From JAWLBW01 sp041687475 (GTDB taxonomy: Bacteria > J088 > JAWLBW01): DNA of 10,029 bases. The DNA lies in contig JAWLBW010000162.1 of the NCBI GenBank assembly GCA_041687475.1, positions 1 to 10,029 of the forward strand, given 5' to 3'. This document shows positions 6,293 through 10,029 of the stretch, one piece after another. Under the pieces are notes generated by a model, which was not told where the DNA came from, made no database searches, and was given only the letters and a program-made list of their open reading frames with translations. Within the stretch, counting starts at the first letter, position 1. Each line of letters starts with the position of its first letter. A program made the position numbers and the translations under genes.

Positions 6293-7108
6293 TCAGACCG
6301 GTTGATTTCCGTTCTGCACGACCAGGGTACGGTAGGGGTAGGGAATGCCGATGCCGTGACGCTCGAATGCCTGTTTGATTTCAATGGCCAGGTTGTTTCG
6401 AACGGCCAGAAAGTTCTCGCGCTTCGTCCACACCGAAAACTGATGATTCACCGATGAATCGCCGAAGCCCTGAAAAATGATGAGCGGCGGCGGCTCTTCG
6501 AGACAGAGTACGTTGCGGTGGGCAACCTCGAGAAGCACCTCACGCACCTTCTCGACGTCTTCGGAATAGGCCACTCCCACCTGAATGTCGACCCGTCGCA
6601 GCGGAAAGCGTTTCATGTTGACGATTTCCGACTTGATGATGCTTTCGTTGGGAAGGCGCACGAACAGGTTGTCGAACGTACGCAGTTTCACCGAAAGCAG
6701 ATCGATCGAGAGCACTTCGCCCGTATAGTTACCGACGGTAATGATGTCGCCCACCTGAAACGGCCGCTCACCCAACAGAAACAGGCCGCTGATGATGTTC
6801 GAGGCCGACGTCTGCGAAGCGAAGCCGATGGCAACCGTGAAGATGCCGGCGGCGCCGAGCAGCACCTTGATGTCGAACCCCAGCTGCATGAGCACCGACG
6901 CCACGGTAAGCCCGAAAATCAGATACGTCGTGACGCGCCTGGCAATCATGGCCTGGTGGGCGTTGGCCGACTTCAACATGCGCGACACCCCGCCCCCGAT
7001 CAGCCTTGCGGCAAGCAACCCGAAGAGAAGCGTAACGGCCGCAACCGCCCACGAGCCGATGCGCTCATTGGTCAGAAGTGCCTGCAGGTCGGCGAAAAGC
7101 GATTCCAT
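6293..7108 (-). CDS. mscS: MscS-family small-conductance mechanosensitive channel
   Basis: 271 residues, close to the 286 of E. coli MscS. Three hydrophobic segments at about 18-38, 61-79 and 82-113. The third has the glycine/alanine-rich pore helix pattern LLGAAGIFTVAIGFASQTSA (83-102), followed by the family signature LFLLGERPFQVGDII (109-123) and the beta-domain stretch VKLRTFDNLFVRLPNE (140-155). The cytoplasmic alpha/beta vestibule ends in GIPYPYRTL (254-262), the usual C-terminus. It sits in the inner membrane and would release solutes on hypo-osmotic shock. It starts 9 bases after the stop of the DUF432-like gene and is the last gene of that operon. No strong Shine-Dalgarno is visible (weak CAGG just before ATG), which fits translational coupling. 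Confidence 0.93.
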   Translation of the reverse strand: MESLFADLQALLTNERIGSWAVAAVTLLFGLLAARLIGGGVSRMLKSANAHQAMIARRVTTYLIFGLTVASVLMQLGFDIKVLLGAAGIFTVAIGFASQTSASNIISGLFLLGERPFQVGDIITVGNYTGEVLSIDLLSVKLRTFDNLFVRLPNESIIKSEIVNMKRFPLRRVDIQVGVAYSEDVEKVREVLLEVAHRNVLCLEEPPPLIIFQGFGDSSVNHQFSVWTKRENFLAVRNNLAIEIKQAFERHGIGIPYPYRTLVVQNGNQPV

Positions 7109-7117
7109 GGCCTGTGC

Positions 7118-7954
7118 CTAGAAGAAAGATTGAAATGCGCTGAAGGTGCGTGTGATCAGATTCGATTCGGGTGCGCGACGGGGCTCGGAAAGCAGCCGCG
7201 CACCCATGGCCCGCTGCGGCGCGCCGTGGCCGATGCGCACGTGGGCGGCCTCGCCCGCGTGGCGTTCGAGGGTGACCGGTTCGGTCCACAGAAAACCGTT
7301 TTCACCGCGAAAAAGCGACAGGTACTGCACGGGCAATTGCACGCGTTCGACAAGCAGCGCATCGCTGCCCTCGTTGCGCACGAGCACCGGGGTAACCGCC
7401 CGATGAAAGCGAAGGGGCACCTCTTCGAAGGCCAGGCGCGCCGAGGTACGACTGGCGTAACAGAGTTCGCCCTCGGTCGTCGACGGCCCGAACCAGGTAT
7501 CGGACGGCCTGAAGGTGGGCACTTCACACAGGGTCTGGCGATCTTCGCGCACGAGCACCCGCGCCCATACGGGCGTACTCACGTAAAGCTCGACCGACTG
7601 GCGAGCGGGAACGAACAGCGGCGTTTCCGGTCTTATGACGACCGGCCTGTCGGCCAGGGTGGCTTCCAGCACGAGGCTTCCCGAAGCGTCGGCAACGGCA
7701 AAGCGATTGACCGAGACCTCGGTGTCGCCGTAGCCCTGGTGCTTGAAGGCGGGAACCTGATCGGCGTGCAGCGGAAGCTCGACCAGGAGAGCCTCGTCGA
7801 GCGGTTCGCGCACTTCACGATAGGTAATGCGCCATTCGTGCGTGAAACGCACAATCCACAGGGAAAGCGGGCCGATTTCCCAGTGCCCGGCTTCGCCCGG
7901 CTTCAGCGACCATTCGCCCCACCACGAGGTTTTCGCAGAATCCACGGTCTGCAA
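7118..7954 (-). CDS. DUF432-like protein, partner of the MscS channel gene
   Basis: 278 residues from TTG 7954. I place it in the DUF432 family from its opening motifs (WWGEWSL, GHWEIGPLSLWI, EWRI), its size, and its position directly before mscS, a recurrent arrangement for this family. No signal peptide or membrane span is seen; the sequence is mostly beta-strand-like and rich in aromatic and charged residues. Function unknown. The frame stays open to ATG 8074, but that would overlap the lipoprotein gene by about 120 bases in low-quality sequence. TTG 7954 lies 1 base after the lipoprotein stop and 7 bases after GAGGGG, so I prefer it; GTG 7945 is the alternative. A role modulating or anchoring the channel is only inference from the neighbourhood. 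Confidence 0.72.
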   Translation of the reverse strand: MQTVDSAKTSWWGEWSLKPGEAGHWEIGPLSLWIVRFTHEWRITYREVREPLDEALLVELPLHADQVPAFKHQGYGDTEVSVNRFAVADASGSLVLEATLADRPVVIRPETPLFVPARQSVELYVSTPVWARVLVREDRQTLCEVPTFRPSDTWFGPSTTEGELCYASRTSARLAFEEVPLRFHRAVTPVLVRNEGSDALLVERVQLPVQYLSLFRGENGFLWTEPVTLERHAGEAAHVRIGHGAPQRAMGARLLSEPRRAPESNLITRTFSAFQSFF

Positions 7955-7955
7955 G

Positions 7956-8423
7956 TCAACGCCCCTCGATGGCACGCTTGACGGCTGCCGACAGCTCGCG
8001 CTCGAGGGCGCCGGTCGATGCACAGGTAAAGTTCTTTTCCTGCGACTCGTTGCCCCGGAGAAAGTGTCCGGCAATGTGGGTGCGAAATTCGACCTCGCCG
8101 GCGCGCACGGGTACTTCGAAGCTTACCTCGGTTACCGTTTCGGCCTGGTCGACATGATAAACGCCCAACGTCGAGCCGCAATCGGCCTCTGACGATGTCA
8201 GCTTCACCGCGCGCGGTTCGGTAATCAACCGGTCGTCGGGGCTCTCGGGCGAGACCGTGTATCCGGCTTCGGCAAGGGCGTTCGCCACGAGGGCGCGGGC
8301 CTCGTCGTCGCTCAGGTTGTGATGCAGGGTCAAGCCGCGATAGACCCGCTCGGGCTGCTTGTAGGCGGTGGCGCATCCGGCCGCCAGAAGCACCGCGAAG
8401 GCCGGCACAAGAATCTTACGCAT
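7956..8423 (-). CDS. Small lipoprotein of unknown function
   Basis: 155 residues. MRKILVPAFAVLLAAGC is a clear lipoprotein signal peptide with lipobox LAAGC and lipidated Cys17; residue +2 is Ala, so outer-membrane sorting is expected by the proteobacterial rule. The mature part is an alpha/beta-looking soluble domain with two further cysteines (C82, C134) that could form a disulfide in the periplasm. I do not recognise the family. A good ribosome-binding site (GAGAGGA) lies 8 bases before ATG 8423. It is the first gene of the lipoprotein/DUF432/MscS unit, with 1 base between its stop and the next start. An envelope-associated accessory to the channel is possible but not shown. Confidence 0.78.
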   Translation of the reverse strand: MRKILVPAFAVLLAAGCATAYKQPERVYRGLTLHHNLSDDEARALVANALAEAGYTVSPESPDDRLITEPRAVKLTSSEADCGSTLGVYHVDQAETVTEVSFEVPVRAGEVEFRTHIAGHFLRGNESQEKNFTCASTGALERELSAAVKRAIEGR

Positions 8424-8452
8424 GGTAGTCGTCCTCTCGGAAAGCGACTTAC

Positions 8453-8458
8453 ATTATC
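8453..8458 (-). promoter_or_regulatory. Possible -10 element of the lipoprotein operon
   Basis: Minus-strand GATAAT differs from TATAAT at one base and lies about 30 bases before the lipoprotein start, in the most AT-rich part of the gap. No matching TTGACA-like -35 box is found 16-18 bases upstream, so the call is weak. Confidence 0.3.
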
Positions 8459-8525
8459 CCAAGTTCTCGTCGCCGGCGGGAGGAACAGTGCGCGTTTCGG
8501 GTACGCGGCCAGGTTGCGGAAGGGT

Positions 8526-8541
8526 CGGTCGTCGACTACCG
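8526..8541. repeat. Imperfect 16-bp palindrome
   Basis: CGGTCGTCGACTACCG is CGGT/ACCG around a central GTCGAC, with a single mismatched pair (C8530 against T8537). It ends 7 bases before the perfect palindrome at 8549. It could be a protein-binding site upstream of the lipoprotein operon. Confidence 0.4.
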
Positions 8542-8548
8542 GCAGATC

Positions 8549-8567
8549 GTGCGAAATGATTTCGCAC
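8549..8567. repeat. Perfect 19-bp palindrome, candidate operator
   Basis: GTGCGAAAT-G-ATTTCGCAC has nine perfectly complementary bases on each side of one central base. It lies about 125-145 bases upstream of the lipoprotein start and 240 bases past the aldolase stop. There is no T-run on either side, so an intrinsic terminator is unlikely; a dimeric regulator site is more plausible. I cannot assign it to a known regulator. Confidence 0.6.
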
Positions 8568-8615
8568 CGTGGAAATGAAGGAAACCCGGTCATTCGGGCG
8601 GGTAGACCACAAGAT

Positions 8616-8678
8616 TTGGACGAAGTGGACGGCGTGGACGGGGTGGACCTGGTGAACAGGTAGATCACGTAGACGCGG
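8616..8678. repeat. Degenerate 9-bp-period tandem array (GTGGAC-N3)
   Basis: Seven consecutive 9-base units: TTGGACGAA, GTGGACGGC, GTGGACGGG, GTGGACCTG, GTGAACAGG, TAGATCACG, TAGACGCGG. The core GTGGAC is exact in the middle and decays towards the right; the last three bases of each unit vary freely. A further GTAGAC lies out of phase at 8602. Confidence 0.75.
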
Positions 8679-8767
8679 TAATCGGGCAGACCGGGGGGTG
8701 CACGTGTCGACCGCGTCAATTACATGGTCCGTACAACCGGCCTGCACGCACCGACGTCCAGAGCCTG

Positions 8768-8787
8768 CACTGAGCGGAGCGAATGTG
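8768..8787 (-). repeat. TTCG/GCTCA-type hairpin element downstream of the aldolase gene
   Basis: On the minus strand the core TTCGCTCCGCTCA (8783-8771) is flanked by CAC and GTG, which can pair. It resembles the dispersed intergenic hairpins with a TTCGACTCCGCTCA-like core and variable pairing flanks that occur in many bacterial genomes, lacking one A. It begins 19 bases after the aldolase stop codon and may influence the end of that transcript. Confidence 0.35.
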
Positions 8788-8806
8788 TCCGACGTCCGAC
8801 GACCGC

Positions 8807-10029
8807 CTACTCCCCACCGGTATCCGACAGAATGTAGTCGAGGGTGGTCTCGGCGTTCTTGTAGTAGCCCGACGCGGGGGCCGGCATCGACACCCGGTGA
8901 ATGCGCACGGTATCGCGCACGAGCCCGTGGGTATTCTTTACGTTGAGCCGCTCCATGTACGCGGTAAACATGTCTTCGGCCCGCTTCATCAGGGCCGCAT
9001 GCACATCGTCGGGCAGATCCCAGAAGCGCTGCTTGAACGGCCCCAGCACCCGCTTGCGCGCCTTGTAATAGAACTGCTCGTCGGTCTGCCCTTCCCTGCG
9101 CTCGCCCCGCAGGTTGGTGTCGATATACCCGTAAAGCTCTTCCTTGAAGTCGACCGGAAAAGCCTCGTGCTCGAAGACAAGATTCTGGAAACCGGTGGCC
9201 AGGTGTATCTCACTGGTCGCATTCTCGGGAAAATGCGAACACATCTCAAGGGGAAGGGTCGAGGCCCCGTGCTGCACGGCCCCGCTCAATCCATACTCGC
9301 GCCGGGCCACCTCGCCGATATCGCGCAACACGTTGAAGTCGATGTCGGCCTCGGCCACGCCCCCTTCGGGAAGCGGATCGCCACCGTGCTCGGTGCCGGT
9401 CTGCACGCTGATCTTGGAAATGCCCTTCGCCTTGTCGTTGCGGGCCCGCAGCGAATCGTTGAACCCGTCCATATAGGCGCGAAACTCTTCGACGGTCGAG
9501 TTCTTCCCCCCGACTTCGCCGATTTCGCCTCCCACGGCAATGGACACGCCGGCCGGTTCGACCGAGCGAATGTAGGCCGTGAGTTCGGCCCCGTACACGT
9601 AGTTGGGCTCCTGCTGCTGCATGACGTCGGGTTGCGAGAGGTCGACGAGCGTCGACGTGTCGATGTCTATGTTGTAGAAACCCGCCGCCACGGCATCGTC
9701 GATGAGCCCCTTGAGGCCGTCGAGCTCACGATCGGGTTCGCGCGCGAAGTTGGCGGCATTGACCTGAAAGTGATCGCCCTGAATGAACACCGGCCCCTGG
9801 TGGTGCTCACGCAACGCGGCAGCCAGCACGCAGGTGGCATACTCCGACGGCGTCTGGGCCGTATACCCCATTTCACTCTTGGCGATTTCGAAGATGAAGG
9901 CGCCCGCCGAAAGCGACCTCGCCGCGCGGAAGAAGGCGCGGGCCATATCGTAAGTGAGCACGCGAAGATTGACCGCAGGCACGGTGAAGTTCGGCGTCTG
10001 CCCCCGGCCCATCGCATCGTACAGCTCTG
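8807..10029 (-). CDS. Divergent class II fructose-bisphosphate-aldolase-like protein (5' end outside window)
   Basis: The frame is open from the right edge to TAG 8807. Numbering from the in-frame ATG at 10012, 401 residues are seen, and codons before it (ELYDA) also look coding, so the true start is probably beyond 10029. Class II (metal-dependent) aldolase features: N-terminal TVPAVNLRVLTYDMARAFF (10-28), Asp80-His81 in FIQGDHFQVN (catalytic Asp and first zinc ligand), VGGEIGEVGG (160-169), His209 in GTEHGGD and His248 in VQHGAST, the likely other zinc ligands. The family's HGGSG phosphate loop reads HGAST, and the later N-x-x-T-D motif reads HLATG. At over 405 residues it is longer than typical class II enzymes (about 285-360), with a C-terminal extension of about 120 residues. 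It may cleave or form a ketose bisphosphate in sugar metabolism; the substrate is uncertain. Confidence 0.75.
   Translation of the reverse strand, partial: ELYDAMGRGQTPNFTVPAVNLRVLTYDMARAFFRAARSLSAGAFIFEIAKSEMGYTAQTPSEYATCVLAAALREHHQGPVFIQGDHFQVNAANFAREPDRELDGLKGLIDDAVAAGFYNIDIDTSTLVDLSQPDVMQQQEPNYVYGAELTAYIRSVEPAGVSIAVGGEIGEVGGKNSTVEEFRAYMDGFNDSLRARNDKAKGISKISVQTGTEHGGDPLPEGGVAEADIDFNVLRDIGEVARREYGLSGAVQHGASTLPLEMCSHFPENATSEIHLATGFQNLVFEHEAFPVDFKEELYGYIDTNLRGERREGQTDEQFYYKARKRVLGPFKQRFWDLPDDVHAALMKRAEDMFTAYMERLNVKNTHGLVRDTVRIHRVSMPAPASGYYKNAETTLDYILSDTGGE

Larger units (their letters stand above)
8424..8806. other. Non-coding stretch with palindromes and short repeats
   Basis: No convincing gene lies in these 383 bases between the aldolase-like gene and the lipoprotein operon. 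It holds, from left to right, a possible -10 element for the lipoprotein operon, an imperfect palindrome (8526-8541), a perfect palindrome (8549-8567), a 9-bp-period tandem array (8616-8678) and a TTCG/GCTCA-like hairpin element (8768-8787). CCGACGTCC (8751, 8789) and CCTGCAC (8741, 8764) each occur twice. Open frames across the array encode low-complexity V-H-x or S-T-P repeats with no recognisable protein. Confidence 0.6.

Noticed and set aside
6262..6295. Possible bidirectional terminator between the regulator and mscS
   Set aside because: The 28-base gap shows no convincing stem and no T-run in either direction.
5146..6384. Long minus-strand open frame (412 codons) opposite the NtrC-type regulator
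   Set aside because: The plus-strand regulator has every expected motif across this region; the antisense product has no family similarity.
6518..7981. Long plus-strand open frame (487 codons) opposite mscS and the DUF432-like gene
   Set aside because: It lies antisense to two genes with clear motifs or context, its product is Arg/His/Gly-rich with no recognisable domain, and it is explained by GC-rich codon bias.
8491..8507. Hairpin CGCGT-N7-ACGCG upstream of the lipoprotein operon
   Set aside because: A 5-bp stem in GC-rich DNA is within chance expectation and has no T-run.
8330..8747. Minus-strand small proteins across the tandem repeat (V-H-x and S-T-P repeats)
   Set aside because: Both frames are open only because the 9-base repeat lacks stops; there is no good ribosome-binding site and no recognisable domain.

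Overview
This GC-rich window comes from a Gram-negative bacterium: it has a lipobox lipoprotein, a MscS channel, a chemosensory operon and sigma54 regulation. Translational overlaps are tight, one gene probably starts with TTG, and serine TCG codons are common. I cannot fix the phylum. A spirochaete of the Leptospirales type or a deltaproteobacterium-like lineage would fit, but no marker gene decides it.

Left part (1-3371, minus strand): one tightly packed operon read right to left. The order is CheY-like receiver, CheW with a coiled-coil N-terminus, CheR methyltransferase with TPR repeats, a second CheW, and a membrane receptor with a NIT (nitrate/nitrite-sensing) domain that runs off the left edge. 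CheR-TPR between two CheW genes is typical of 'alternative cellular function' (ACF, Wsp-like) chemosensory systems rather than flagellar chemotaxis. CheA, CheB and the output protein are expected beyond position 1.

Centre (3372-6264): a 296-base control region, then on the plus strand a soluble PAS histidine kinase overlapping (ATGA) an NtrC-family response regulator with an intact GAFTGA motif. The control region holds a near-consensus sigma54 promoter pointing into the che operon and a weaker one pointing to the kinase. It also holds two copies of ACAGGCA-N3-TGCCC exactly 33 bp apart (plus a weaker third) at enhancer distance from the che promoter. The simplest reading is that the kinase/regulator pair switches on the divergent chemosensory operon through sigma54.

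Right part (6293-8423, minus strand): a probable three-gene operon of small lipoprotein, DUF432-like protein and MscS channel, convergent with the regulator gene and separated from it by 28 bases.

Far right: a 383-base non-coding stretch (8424-8806) holds two adjacent palindromes, a 9-bp-period GTGGAC tandem array and a TTCG/GCTCA-type hairpin element. It is followed by the 3' part of a long, divergent class II fructose-bisphosphate-aldolase-like gene on the minus strand that continues past the right edge. I saw no tRNA, rRNA, CRISPR, insertion sequence or phage gene.
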